From positions 1-64,000 of the forward strand of contig NZ_JAXOFX010000002.1 of the NCBI RefSeq assembly GCF_034427655.1: a stretch of 64,000 nt of DNA, given 5' to 3'. The translations under genes were made by a program, and so were the position numbers. Positions 8,051 to 16,668 of the stretch are shown piece by piece. Under the pieces are notes generated by a model that saw only the letters and a list, made by a program, of their open reading frames with translations, ran no database searches and had not been told where the DNA came from. Numbering within the stretch: position 1 is the first letter of the stretch; every line of letters begins with the position of its first letter. Source of the DNA: Robertmurraya_A mangrovi. GTDB lineage: Bacteria > Bacillota > Bacilli > Bacillales > Cytobacillaceae.

Positions 8051-8311
8051 TTGACAGAAATAGATAAAACGCGCACAACTGTTGATATTTACGGACAGCA
8101 ATATGCGATAATAGGCACTGAAAGTTCAAGTCATGTTCGACTTGTAGCCTCTTTGGTCGATGATAAAATGCGTGAAATAAGCTCTAAGAATCCTTCGCTC
8201 GATATAACGAAATTAGCCGTTTTAACAGCTGTTAATGCTGTAAATGATTATATAAAATTAAAGCAACATTATGAACGGCTTGAAAGCGAATTAAAAAGAG
8301 TAAAGGACTGA
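8051..8311 (+). CDS. zapA: Cell division protein ZapA
   Basis: ZapA binds FtsZ and cross-links filaments to stabilise the Z-ring. The 86-residue frame has the conserved TTVDIYGQQYAI start, VASLVDDKMREI, the LAVLTAVNAVNDYIKLK helix and a C-terminal coiled coil. I chose TTG 8051: it gives MTEIDKTRTTVDIYGQ, aligning with the known length of Bacillus ZapA (about 85), and GGGGG at 8038-8042 is 8 bases upstream. The alternative ATG 8036 would add five residues and lacks a good ribosome-binding site. It is followed 11 bp later by cvpA. Confidence 0.9.
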   Translation: MTEIDKTRTTVDIYGQQYAIIGTESSSHVRLVASLVDDKMREISSKNPSLDITKLAVLTAVNAVNDYIKLKQHYERLESELKRVKD

Positions 8312-8322
8312 AAATAAAAGTC

Positions 8323-8862
8323 ATGCTAGATCTCGCCATCATCATTATTTTATTTTTTGGATTTTTAATAGGTTTAAAAAGAGGGTTTATCCTCCAGTTT
8401 ATCCATCTTGTTGGATTTATCATTTCTTTTATTATAGCTTATATGTATTACGATAAGCTTGCTCCAAAGCTTACCCTTTGGGTGCCTTACCCGAATATCG
8501 GGAATGACTCAATAAAATTACTTTTTGAAAATACTAACTTAGAAGATGCTTATTATCGTGCAATTGCATTTGTTGCTATCTTTTTCGTTGCAAAAATTGC
8601 ACTTCAAATTATCGGAAGCATGTTAGATTTCGTTGCTCACTTACCAATATTAAAAACATTGAATGTTTGGGCTGGTGGAATTTTAGGGATTATTGAAGTA
8701 TATCTAATCATCTTTATTTTACTATATATTGCAGCGCTGCTTCCAATTGGAGCCATTCAAGTATACTTAAATGATTCAACCTTAGCAAAAGGAATTATTG
8801 AACATACTCCCATTATGTCAAATCAAATTAAAGAACTATGGTTTGAATATATCGCTGCCTAA
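8323..8862 (+). CDS. yshB: CvpA family membrane protein
   Basis: A 179-residue protein with four hydrophobic helices (about 2-20, 24-44, 78-105 and 112-150) and the family signature LIIILFFGFLIGLKRGF near the N terminus. CvpA proteins are linked to colicin V production in E. coli and to envelope stress resistance in others; the role in Bacillus is not established. It is 11 bp downstream of zapA and is followed by a terminator, so zapA-cvpA is probably the main transcription unit. Confidence 0.88.
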   Translation: MLDLAIIIILFFGFLIGLKRGFILQFIHLVGFIISFIIAYMYYDKLAPKLTLWVPYPNIGNDSIKLLFENTNLEDAYYRAIAFVAIFFVAKIALQIIGSMLDFVAHLPILKTLNVWAGGILGIIEVYLIIFILLYIAALLPIGAIQVYLNDSTLAKGIIEHTPIMSNQIKELWFEYIAA

Positions 8863-8890
8863 AACTTCTCTTTAAAGAGAAGTTTTCTTT
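8861..8890 (+). terminator. Terminator after cvpA
   Basis: AAAACTTCTC and GAGAAGTTTT form a perfect 10-bp stem with a 6-base loop, ending in CTTT. Confidence 0.75.
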
Positions 8891-9021
8891 ATGAGCATAG
8901 GTTTTTAAGTTGAATTGAAAACCTTTTAAAATCCTAAACGTATATATGGACATACTAGAAGCTAACTGAGTTAATAGAGTAGATGACTTTTATATTGTAA
9001 TCACAGGCAGGTGTGAAATAG

Positions 9022-10737
9022 ATGAATATAAACAAAAAAGATGTAATCCGTTTATTAGAAACAATCGCGATCTATTTAGAATTAAAAGGGGAAAATACCT
9101 TTAAGGTAGCTGCGTTTAGAAAGGCGGCCATTGCTCTTGAAACAAATGAAAATAGTTTGGCTGAAATAAATGATTTTACTACGATATCAGGGATTGGGAA
9201 GGGAACGGCAGCTGTAATTCAAGAGTTTATAGATGAGGGCACGTCTACTGTATTAAAAGAACTACAGCAAGAAGTACCACAAGGTTTAATTCCGTTACTT
9301 CAGCTTCCTGGCTTAGGTGGTAAAAAGCTTGCAAAGTTAAACCAAGAACTTGGAGTAGAAGACATAGCTGATTTAGAAAAAGTATGTCGTGAAGGAAAAG
9401 TTCAGCAACTAGCTGGGTTTGGAAAGAAGACCGAAGAAAAAATCTTAGCAGCTATTATGAATGCTGGGACTAGACCGGAAAGACTTCCTTTAGCTTATAT
9501 GTTACCAGTGTCTGAGATGATTGAAGATGTCATTAAAGATATGAAGGATATTGACAAATTCTCTCGTGCAGGTAGCCTAAGAAGAATGAAGGAAACGATA
9601 AAGGATTTAGATTTTATTATCTCTACAACTAATCCAGCTTCGGTAAAAGATCAGCTACTTGAGCTGGCTAATATTAAAGAAGTGATTGCTGCTGGAAATA
9701 CAAAAGTTTCTGTTACCCTTGGTTTGGACTATGATGTTTCCGTCGATTTTCGTATTGTTACACCAAAAGAATTTGCTACTACCCTTCATCATTTTACTGG
9801 ATCCAAGGATCACAATGTTCGAATGAGACAACTGGCAAAAGAACGTGGGGAAAAAATAAGTGAATATGGTGTGGAGAATACGGAAACTGGAGAGGTAAAA
9901 ACTTTTCAATCGGAAGAGGAGTTTTACCAATATTTTGGTTTGCCATTCTTTCCACCGGAAATTAGGGAAGACGGAAGAGAAGTTGATGACTACAAAACCG
10001 ATATGGAACTAATCTCCATTGAACATATAAAGGGAGACCTTCATATGCATTCTACTTGGAGTGACGGTGCTCACACGATAGAAGATATGGTAGAAGCATG
10101 CCGGAAACGAGGATATCGTTATATGGCCATTACCGATCATTCACAATTTTTAAAAGTGGCAAATGGGTTAACTCCAGAAAGGCTAAGAAGACAAAAAGAG
10201 GAAATTAGAATATTAAATGAGAAATATGATGATATCACCATTTTATCAGGTGTAGAAATGGACATTCTCCCCGATGGTACGTTAGACTATGATGATGAAT
10301 TATTAGCAGAATTAGATATTGTCATTGCTTCTATTCACTCATCTTTCTCCCATTCAAAAGAGAAAATAATGGAGCGCCTCAAAACTGCTTTGGTAAATGC
10401 TCATGTCGACATCATCGCCCATCCAACGGGTAGAATCATTGGTAGAAGAGAAGGCCATGAAACGGATATTGATATGCTAATTGAGCTAGCAAAAGAAACA
10501 AACACAGCACTAGAACTGAATGCTAACCCATACCGCTTAGACTTAGCCCCTGAATACTTAAGAAAAGCTCAGGAGGCGGATGTAAAGATTGTAATTAACA
10601 CAGACGCCCACAAACTTGATACACTAGTACATATGGAAATAGGTGTATCCAGTGCTAAAAAAGGCTGGATCAAAAAATCCTCCGTCTTAAATGCCATGGA
10701 AACGGAAGAATTGTTGGAGTTTTTACATCGGAGATAA
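9022..10737 (+). CDS. polX: DNA polymerase X with PHP exonuclease domain
   Basis: Family X repair polymerase with 3'-5' exonuclease and AP-endonuclease activity in B. subtilis. The 571-residue protein begins with a helix-hairpin-helix and 8-kDa domain (GENTFKVAAFRKAA; GIGKGTAAVIQEF), a palm region with acidic triad sequences (DLDFIIS, YDVSVDFRIV) and a C-terminal PHP domain (from about 335: GDLHMHSTWSDGAHT, AITDHSQ, GVEMDI, IAHPTGR, NTDAH) that carries the metal-binding histidines. Length matches the family (570). Start ATG 9022 has CAGGTGTG upstream. Confidence 0.96.
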   Translation: MNINKKDVIRLLETIAIYLELKGENTFKVAAFRKAAIALETNENSLAEINDFTTISGIGKGTAAVIQEFIDEGTSTVLKELQQEVPQGLIPLLQLPGLGGKKLAKLNQELGVEDIADLEKVCREGKVQQLAGFGKKTEEKILAAIMNAGTRPERLPLAYMLPVSEMIEDVIKDMKDIDKFSRAGSLRRMKETIKDLDFIISTTNPASVKDQLLELANIKEVIAAGNTKVSVTLGLDYDVSVDFRIVTPKEFATTLHHFTGSKDHNVRMRQLAKERGEKISEYGVENTETGEVKTFQSEEEFYQYFGLPFFPPEIREDGREVDDYKTDMELISIEHIKGDLHMHSTWSDGAHTIEDMVEACRKRGYRYMAITDHSQFLKVANGLTPERLRRQKEEIRILNEKYDDITILSGVEMDILPDGTLDYDDELLAELDIVIASIHSSFSHSKEKIMERLKTALVNAHVDIIAHPTGRIIGRREGHETDIDMLIELAKETNTALELNANPYRLDLAPEYLRKAQEADVKIVINTDAHKLDTLVHMEIGVSSAKKGWIKKSSVLNAMETEELLEFLHRR

Positions 10738-10796
10738 CAAAGTCTTTAATTGAGGCTGAATAATAAAGCTTTTTGGCAACCTGACTATAGATTACT

Positions 10797-10927
10797 GAGT
10801 TGATTGGAGCGGAGGGCACTTGATTCCTGTAGGGATAGATGGTACGGGAGACCCCACAGGCGGTAACGCCGAGGAGGCTCCCGGCCATCCCTACGGAAAG
10901 CAAGTGCCCGGAGCGGAAATCAACGGG
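10797..10927. repeat. Palindromic intergenic repeat, full copy, between polX and mutS2
   Basis: The copy runs from GAGTTGATT to AATCAACGGG, with GGCACTTG/CAAGTGCC arms, direct GGAGCGGA boxes at both sides, and a central GGGAG...GGCTCCC hairpin enclosing GGCGGTAACGCC. It lacks the 60-base insert of the pheS copy and is probably the family's basic form (about 130 bp). Confidence 0.88.
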
Positions 10928-11005
10928 CAAAAATTAAAAGTTATTAAATATAGACAGTATTTTTATATAGAGCATTAAAGTGTTAAATGAAAGGGAGGGA
11001 CCTCC

Positions 11006-13366
11006 ATGCAAGAACGTGTTTTAAAAGTATTGGAGTTCATAAAAGTTAGAGAACAGCTTCTTGAACATGTTTCTTCATCATTAGGAAGGGATAAAGCCTC
11101 AAAGCTTTTACCATCAACTAACTTTGAAGAAGTCGTCCAAAGACAAGAAGAAACAGACGAAGCAGCAAAAGTACTACGAATAAAAGGAAATGTTCCCTTA
11201 GGTGGAATTTTCGATATTAGACCACAAATAAAAAGAGCTTCCATCGGTGGAATGTTATCCCCACACGAATTAATGCAAGTGGCGAGCACCATCCACGCAA
11301 GCCGTATGATAAGAAAATTTATTGAAGATTTATCTGAACAAGGTATGGATGTTCCCATTTTAGTTGGATTCGCTGACCGCATCATTGTTCTAGCAGAATT
11401 GGAGCAATCCATCAGAATAGCCATTGATGACAATGGAGAGGTTCTAGACTCTGCAAGCATCACATTACGTTCTATTCGTAACCAACTCCGTACAAAGGAA
11501 GCAAGAGTAAGAGAAAAACTTGAAAGCATGATTCGCTCTTCAAATGCACAAAAAATGCTTTCTGATGCCATTGTAACAATTCGAAATGACCGTTTTGTTA
11601 TACCGGTAAAACAAGAGTATCGGGCACATTATGGCGGTATCATACATGACCAAAGTTCCTCTGGACAAACTTTATTCATTGAACCTCAGGCAATCGTCGA
11701 GTTAAATAATGACTTACAAGGTTTACGTATGAAAGAACAAGAAGAAATTGAAAAGATTCTTGTTGAGCTTTCCGGAAAAGTTGGAGAGTGGAACGGAGAA
11801 CTTGAAACCATTGTTGAAGTACTGGCTGAACTTGATTTTATGTTTGCAAAAGCACGATACGGAAGTAGAATAAAAGCTTCAAAGCCAAAAATGAATAATG
11901 AGGGTAGGATTGTCCTTTTCAAGGCGAGACATCCTTTAATTTCAATTGATGAAGTGGTTCCAAATGACATCGTTTTGGGTAAAGATTTTTCAACGATTGT
12001 CATTACCGGTCCAAATACGGGTGGTAAAACGGTAACATTAAAAACGGTTGGTCTGTGTACATTGATGGCACAAGCAGGATTACATATTCCTGCCTTAGAT
12101 GGCTCTGAAATGGCTGTATTTAGCTCCGTATATGCTGATATTGGTGATGAACAATCGATTGAACAAAGTTTAAGTACGTTCTCCTCTCATATGGTTAACA
12201 TTGTTGATATATTAAATAAGGTTGATTTTGAAAGCTTAGTTTTATTTGATGAGCTAGGAGCAGGAACAGATCCTCAAGAAGGAGCAGCGCTTGCTATTTC
12301 CATATTGGATGAAGTTCATAATAGAGGGGCAAGGGTCATTGCTACCACACACTACCCTGAACTAAAAGCTTATGGCTACAATCGTGAAGGGGTTTCAAAT
12401 GCGAGTGTAGAATTTGATATTGAGACATTAAGTCCAACCTATAAACTTTTGATAGGTGTACCAGGTCGAAGCAACGCTTTTGAAATTTCCAAACGACTTG
12501 GATTGAAAGATAAAGTAATAGATAAAGCACGAACTTATATTGGTGCAGATAGTAACGAAGTAGAAAGTATGATTGCTGCTTTAGAAGATAGTAAACGTCA
12601 AGCTGAAAAAGAACTTGAAGAAGCGCATGATTTCTTGAAACAAGCAGAAAAGCTGCATAAAGACCTTCAAAAACAAACAGTGGAATACTATGATAAGAAG
12701 GATCTTTTACAAGAAAAAGCAGAACAAAAAGCATCAGAAATTATTGAAAAAGCTAAAGCTGAAGCGGAAGAAATCATCCGTGAGTTAAGAAAGCTAAGAA
12801 TCGAGAAGAATGCTGAAGTAAAAGAACATGAACTAATCGATGCAAAAAAACGTTTAGAAGAAGCCGTGCCAAAAACGACAAAATCGAAAAAAACTGTAGG
12901 TAAACAAACATCACAAAAACGTACTCTAAAACCTGGAGATGAAGTAAATGTCTTAAGTTTTGGCCAAAAAGGACATTTAGTGGAAAGAGTGTCTGACAGT
13001 GATTGGCAAGTACAAATCGGAATTTTAAAAATGAAAGTAAAAGAATCAGATTTAGAATTTATCAAGAGTGAAAAAGTGGTTGAAACTAGACCAATGGCAA
13101 CTGTGAAGGGGAAAGACTTCCATGTTAATCTTGAACTTGACTTAAGAGGAGAAAGATTTGAAGATGCTCTCTCAAGAGTAGAAAAATACGTGGATGATGC
13201 ACTGTTAGCTGGATACCCAAGAGTTTCCATCATACATGGTAAAGGAACGGGGGCTTTAAGACAAGGCGTTCAAGAATATCTACGTAACCATCGTTCTGTC
13301 AAAAAGATTCGCTTTGGAGATGCCGGAGAAGGTGGGACAGGGGTTACCATCGCTGAGTTAAAATAA
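11006..13366 (+). CDS. mutS2: Endonuclease/ATPase MutS2
   Basis: MutS2 family protein, linked to recombination control and, in B. subtilis, to splitting stalled collided ribosomes. The 786-residue protein has the MutS core without mismatch-binding domain I, an ABC-type ATPase (GPNTGGKTVTLKTVGL, about 334-349; Walker B VLFDELGAGTDPQEGAAL, about 413-430), a long charged coiled coil (about 510-630), a KOW-like segment and a C-terminal Smr nuclease domain (about 715-786: LDLRGERFEDAL and HGKGTGALRQGV). Start ATG 11006 follows AAAGGGAGGGACC. yshE follows 32 bp later. Confidence 0.96.
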   Translation: MQERVLKVLEFIKVREQLLEHVSSSLGRDKASKLLPSTNFEEVVQRQEETDEAAKVLRIKGNVPLGGIFDIRPQIKRASIGGMLSPHELMQVASTIHASRMIRKFIEDLSEQGMDVPILVGFADRIIVLAELEQSIRIAIDDNGEVLDSASITLRSIRNQLRTKEARVREKLESMIRSSNAQKMLSDAIVTIRNDRFVIPVKQEYRAHYGGIIHDQSSSGQTLFIEPQAIVELNNDLQGLRMKEQEEIEKILVELSGKVGEWNGELETIVEVLAELDFMFAKARYGSRIKASKPKMNNEGRIVLFKARHPLISIDEVVPNDIVLGKDFSTIVITGPNTGGKTVTLKTVGLCTLMAQAGLHIPALDGSEMAVFSSVYADIGDEQSIEQSLSTFSSHMVNIVDILNKVDFESLVLFDELGAGTDPQEGAALAISILDEVHNRGARVIATTHYPELKAYGYNREGVSNASVEFDIETLSPTYKLLIGVPGRSNAFEISKRLGLKDKVIDKARTYIGADSNEVESMIAALEDSKRQAEKELEEAHDFLKQAEKLHKDLQKQTVEYYDKKDLLQEKAEQKASEIIEKAKAEAEEIIRELRKLRIEKNAEVKEHELIDAKKRLEEAVPKTTKSKKTVGKQTSQKRTLKPGDEVNVLSFGQKGHLVERVSDSDWQVQIGILKMKVKESDLEFIKSEKVVETRPMATVKGKDFHVNLELDLRGERFEDALSRVEKYVDDALLAGYPRVSIIHGKGTGALRQGVQEYLRNHRSVKKIRFGDAGEGGTGVTIAELK

Positions 13367-13398
13367 GATGATAAATATTTATAAATAGGGAGAAAACG

Positions 13399-13806
13399 AT
13401 GATGAATTTTTGGGAGAATGAGTTCATTCAAACAGCCGCTTACTGTAGCGTCGTGATTCTTTGTATGATAGTTTTCTTAGCCATTTTTGAACTTGTTACA
13501 AAGTATAAAAATTGGGATGAAATAAAGAATGGAAATGTTGCTGTTGCTATGGCGACCGGCGGAAAAATCTTTGGGATTGCCAATATCTTTAGACATTCTA
13601 TTTTGCAGCACGACACGTTATTAAACATGATTAGTTGGGGAGTATTTGGATTCTTTTTATTGTTAATTGCCTATTTCATATTTGAATTTTTAACACCAAA
13701 ATTCAATATTGATGTAGAAATAGAAAATGACAACAGAGCGGTTGGTTTAATATCCCTAATCATCTCGATCGGACTATCGTTTGTAATCGGAGCGGGAATT
13801 TCTTAA
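13399..13806 (+). CDS. yshE: DUF350 membrane protein
   Basis: A 135-residue protein with four hydrophobic helices (about 9-32, 44-62, 73-95 and 112-135) and the DUF350 pattern of a conserved glycine-rich patch after helix 2 (VAMATGGKIFGIAN). Function unknown; the family often accompanies envelope genes. Position after mutS2 and length match B. subtilis YshE. Two ATG codons in tandem (13399, 13402) could start it; GGGAG lies upstream. Confidence 0.85.
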   Translation: MMNFWENEFIQTAAYCSVVILCMIVFLAIFELVTKYKNWDEIKNGNVAVAMATGGKIFGIANIFRHSILQHDTLLNMISWGVFGFFLLLIAYFIFEFLTPKFNIDVEIENDNRAVGLISLIISIGLSFVIGAGIS

Positions 13807-13819
13807 GGAGAGAACTCGA

Positions 13820-13903
13820 TTGGAAAAGTTAGCTAAAATTTTGCTCATCCTATGTGGGGGATTTTTTGCCCTTGGTTTAATATATTTGCTCTTTTTTGCA
13901 TAA
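13820..13903 (+). CDS. 27-residue single-helix membrane peptide after yshE
   Basis: A TTG at 13820 preceded by AAGGAGAG opens 28 codons ending at 13903. The peptide MEKLAKILLILCGGFFALGL... is one hydrophobic helix with a two-lysine start, a typical inner-membrane miniprotein. It begins 13 bp after yshE and precedes a terminator, so it would be the operon's last gene. Unusual start codon and very short length keep confidence moderate. Confidence 0.5.
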   Translation: MEKLAKILLILCGGFFALGLIYLLFFA

Positions 13904-13934
13904 GAGAAGGAGTCTCGGCAAAAAAACATATTAC

Positions 13935-13968
13935 AAAAAGTCGCTAGTATTCAATTGGCGACTTTTTT
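13935..13968 (+). terminator. Terminator after the mutS2-yshE unit
   Basis: AAAAAGTCGC and GCGACTTTTTT pair around a 13-base loop and end in a T-run. Confidence 0.85.
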
Positions 13969-14016
13969 CTAATTAGTTAGTCCTAAACCGAATAGATAAA
14001 TCGTATCAGGTTGTGA

Positions 14017-14070
14017 TTGTAACAAATTGTTCACTATATTATAATAAAAAGAGAACAGTTTGAATGTTCT
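14017..14070 (+). promoter_or_regulatory. lcfA promoter with inverted repeat at the start site
   Basis: TTGTAA (14017-14022), 17-bp spacer and TATAAT (14040-14045) form a good promoter. AGAACA (14052-14057) and TGTTCT (14065-14070) form an inverted repeat with a 7-base spacer right at the expected start site, so it could be a repressor site. It does not match the FadR consensus well (only the half TGAATG is present) and I cannot name a regulator. Confidence 0.55.
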
Positions 14071-14098
14071 AAAAATTATCTAAAAAGGGGGTTAATCA

Positions 14099-15802
14099 AT
14101 GTCAGATTTAAAACCATGGCTGAAAAATTATCCGGATGAAATCCCTGCTACGTTATCCTACACAAATGAGCCGGTGCAAAAGTATTTAAAAAACACAGCC
14201 GAAGAGTTTCCAAATAAAGTCGCTATTCACTTTATGGGGAAGGAATACACGTATCAAGAGGTATATGAGCAGTCATATAAGCTTGCTGGGTATCTTCAAG
14301 ATCTTGGAATTGAAAAAGGAGACCGAGTAGCTATCATGTTACCGAACTGCCCTCAAGCTGTTGTAAGCTATTATGGAATACTGATGGCTGGTGGAATCGT
14401 TGTTCAAACCAATCCTTTATATATGGAACGAGAGCTTGAGTATCAAATGAAAGACTCTGGAGCGAAAGCCATTGTAACGATGGATATCTTATTCCCTAGG
14501 GTTACAAAGGTGATGGCTAACACCGAACTTAAACACGTAATTGTAACCGCTATCAAGGATGCCCTTCCATTCCCAAAAAATTTAATTTACCCTTTTATAC
14601 AGAAAAAGCAGTACGGCATATCTGTTACGGTCAAACATGAAGGAAATCATCATCTACTAACGGAAATCTTAAAACAACCTAATCGAAAATTAAAAGAATT
14701 AGAGTTTGATTTTGAAGAAGATTTAGCTCTTTTACAATATACAGGAGGAACAACTGGTTTTCCTAAAGGAGTAATGCTTACACATAAAAACTTAGTAGCG
14801 AATGCTACGATGTGTAATGCTTGGCTTTATAAGTGTAAAAAAGGTGAAGAAGTGGTCTTAGGAATTCTTCCATTTTTCCATGTATATGGAATGACAACGG
14901 TGTTAATCTTATCCGTTATGCAAGCACAAAAAATGGTCCTTCTTCCAAAGTTTGATCCAACGACAACACTAAAAACCATTCAAAAACAGCGTCCAACTTT
15001 ATTTCCAGGGGCACCTACTATTTATATCGGTCTACTTAATCATCCAGATTTACAAAAATACGATCTATCTTCTATAGATTCATGTATCTCAGGTTCAGCT
15101 GCACTCCCAGTAGAAGTTCAACAAAAGTTTGAAGAAGTGACAGGTGGTAAGCTTGTTGAAGGATATGGTTTGACAGAATCATCCCCAGTTACTCATTCGA
15201 ACTTCCTATGGGACCGTCCAAGAATAAAAGGTAGTATTGGAGTACCTTGGCCAGATACGGAGGCAGCCATATTTTCATTAGAAAATGGCGAACGACTGCC
15301 TGTTGGTGAAATTGGTGAAATTGCTATAAATGGTCCGCAAATCATGAAAGGTTATTGGAATAGACCTGAGGATACAGAGCAAACACTAAGAGATGGATGG
15401 TTGTTAACGGGTGATCTCGGTTATATGGATGAAGAAGGTTATTTTTTCGTAGTAGACAGAAAGAAAGACATGATTATCGCTGGTGGCTATAATATCTATC
15501 CGCGTGAAATTGAGGAAGTCTTATACGAACATCCTGATGTACAAGAGGTAGTGGTAGCGGGTATTCCTGATCCGTACAGAGGTGAAACGGTTAAAGCGTA
15601 TGTTGTTCTAAAAGAAGGGGCAAAATTAACAGAAGATGAATTGAATAAGTACGCACGAAAGTATTTAGCAGCGTATAAAGTACCAAGATCTTATGAATTT
15701 AGAGAAGAGCTGCCGAAAACCGCTGTAGGGAAAATTTTAAGAAGAGCATTAGTAGATGAAGAAAAGAAAAAGTTGCAAAATGATGAAGAGAAACGGGCTT
15801 AA
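14099..15802 (+). CDS. lcfA: Long-chain acyl-CoA synthetase
   Basis: Activates long-chain fatty acids with ATP and CoA, the entry step of beta-oxidation, at the cytoplasmic membrane. The 567-residue ANL-family enzyme shows the ATP-loop LLQYTGGTTGFPKGVMLTH (about 215-233), the A5 motif EGYGLTESSPVTH (about 358-370), the hinge region WLLTGDLGYMDEEGYFFVVD (about 433-452) and the C-terminal lysine motif PKTAVGKILRRAL (about 540-552). B. subtilis LcfA has 560 residues. Strong site AAAAGGGGG precedes ATG 14099. A terminator separates it from fadR. Confidence 0.94.
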   Translation: MSDLKPWLKNYPDEIPATLSYTNEPVQKYLKNTAEEFPNKVAIHFMGKEYTYQEVYEQSYKLAGYLQDLGIEKGDRVAIMLPNCPQAVVSYYGILMAGGIVVQTNPLYMERELEYQMKDSGAKAIVTMDILFPRVTKVMANTELKHVIVTAIKDALPFPKNLIYPFIQKKQYGISVTVKHEGNHHLLTEILKQPNRKLKELEFDFEEDLALLQYTGGTTGFPKGVMLTHKNLVANATMCNAWLYKCKKGEEVVLGILPFFHVYGMTTVLILSVMQAQKMVLLPKFDPTTTLKTIQKQRPTLFPGAPTIYIGLLNHPDLQKYDLSSIDSCISGSAALPVEVQQKFEEVTGGKLVEGYGLTESSPVTHSNFLWDRPRIKGSIGVPWPDTEAAIFSLENGERLPVGEIGEIAINGPQIMKGYWNRPEDTEQTLRDGWLLTGDLGYMDEEGYFFVVDRKKDMIIAGGYNIYPREIEEVLYEHPDVQEVVVAGIPDPYRGETVKAYVVLKEGAKLTEDELNKYARKYLAAYKVPRSYEFREELPKTAVGKILRRALVDEEKKKLQNDEEKRA

Positions 15803-15811
15803 ACTTTATGG

Positions 15812-15842
15812 TAGAGACCGATTCAATCGGCTCTAATTTTTT
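15812..15842 (+). terminator. Terminator between lcfA and fadR
   Basis: TAGAGACCGATT and AATCGGCTCTA form a hairpin with one mismatch and a TTTTTT tail, so fadR and downstream genes rely at least in part on their own promoter. Confidence 0.75.
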
Positions 15843-15911
15843 GTGCAAAATAAACTTGTCCTAGATGGCCGGTAATGACATAATGAGTATAGTTTTTATA
15901 TGAATCTCTCC

Positions 15912-15940
15912 TTGACAGATAGGGGTTGTAATACTATTAT
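15912..15940 (+). promoter_or_regulatory. Sigma-A promoter of fadR
   Basis: TTGACA (15912-15917), exactly 17 bp, TATTAT (15935-15940); expected start about 15947, inside the FadR operator. Confidence 0.8.
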
Positions 15941-15947
15941 AAAAATA

Positions 15948-15965
15948 TGAATGACGATTCATTCA
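15948..15965. promoter_or_regulatory. FadR operator at the fadR start site
   Basis: TGAATGACGATTCATTCA matches the B. subtilis FadR consensus (TGAATGA-NNNN-TCATTCA type palindrome) with both half-sites perfect. Placed at the transcription start, it should give autorepression relieved by long-chain acyl-CoA. Confidence 0.85.
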
Positions 15966-16019
15966 TTTCAACTCAAAATATCATAAAGCTCCCAAAGTTC
16001 TTGAAAGGAGGGACAGAAC

Positions 16020-16604
16020 TTGAAGAAAAATAAACCTAAGTATAAGCAAATTATAGATGCAGCGGTTATCGTTATCGCGGAAAATGGCTACCACCAAGCA
16101 CAAGTTTCCAAGATTGCAAGACAAGCTGGAGTTGCTGATGGTACCATCTATCTCTACTTTAAGAATAAGGAAGACATACTTATATCTCTCTTTCAAGAAA
16201 AAATGGGAAACTTTGTTGAAAAAATAGAAGAAAAGATTGCAGGAAAAGATACAGCGGCAGAGAAATTATTAATGATGGTTGAAACGCACTTTCACATGCT
16301 GTCAGAAGATAAGCACCTGGCAATCGTAACCCAGCTTGAATTAAGACAGTCCAATAAGGATTTACGTTTAAAAATCAATGATGTTTTAAAAGGATATCTA
16401 AAACTAGTAGATAGCATCTTAATTGAAGGAAAAGAAAGTGGAGAATTCTCTGAAAATCTAGATGTTCGCTTAGCTAGACAAATGATATTTGGAACAATGG
16501 ATGAAACCGTAACATCATGGGTTATGAACGAACAAAAGTATAATTTAACTGCTTTAGCAGGCTCTGTTCACCGTTTGTTATTAAACGGGTGTGGAAAAGG
16601 ATAG
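16020..16604 (+). CDS. fadR: TetR-family fatty-acid degradation repressor FadR
   Basis: Repressor of beta-oxidation genes; released from DNA by long-chain acyl-CoA. The 194-residue protein has an N-terminal TetR helix-turn-helix (about 8-55, with ENGYHQAQVSKIARQAGVADGTIYLYFKNKE) and a C-terminal ligand domain. The start is TTG 16020, with AAGGAGG eight bases upstream. Its own operator sits at 15948-15965. The start of fadB lies 64 bp downstream. Length equals B. subtilis FadR (194). Confidence 0.95.
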   Translation: MKKNKPKYKQIIDAAVIVIAENGYHQAQVSKIARQAGVADGTIYLYFKNKEDILISLFQEKMGNFVEKIEEKIAGKDTAAEKLLMMVETHFHMLSEDKHLAIVTQLELRQSNKDLRLKINDVLKGYLKLVDSILIEGKESGEFSENLDVRLARQMIFGTMDETVTSWVMNEQKYNLTALAGSVHRLLLNGCGKG

Positions 16605-16668
16605 CAGCAGTGTTTCTATCTCAGGGGGATTTTTTAGACAAAGCCTTTATCTAATAGGAGGGATAAAA

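Noticed and set aside
10975..11571. 198-codon minus-strand frame inside mutS2
   Set aside because: Antisense shadow of a well-supported gene with low-complexity composition.
12688..13233. Long minus-strand frame (181 codons) inside mutS2
   Set aside because: Serine/phenylalanine-rich shadow of the lysine/glutamate-rich coiled coil; no ribosome-binding site.
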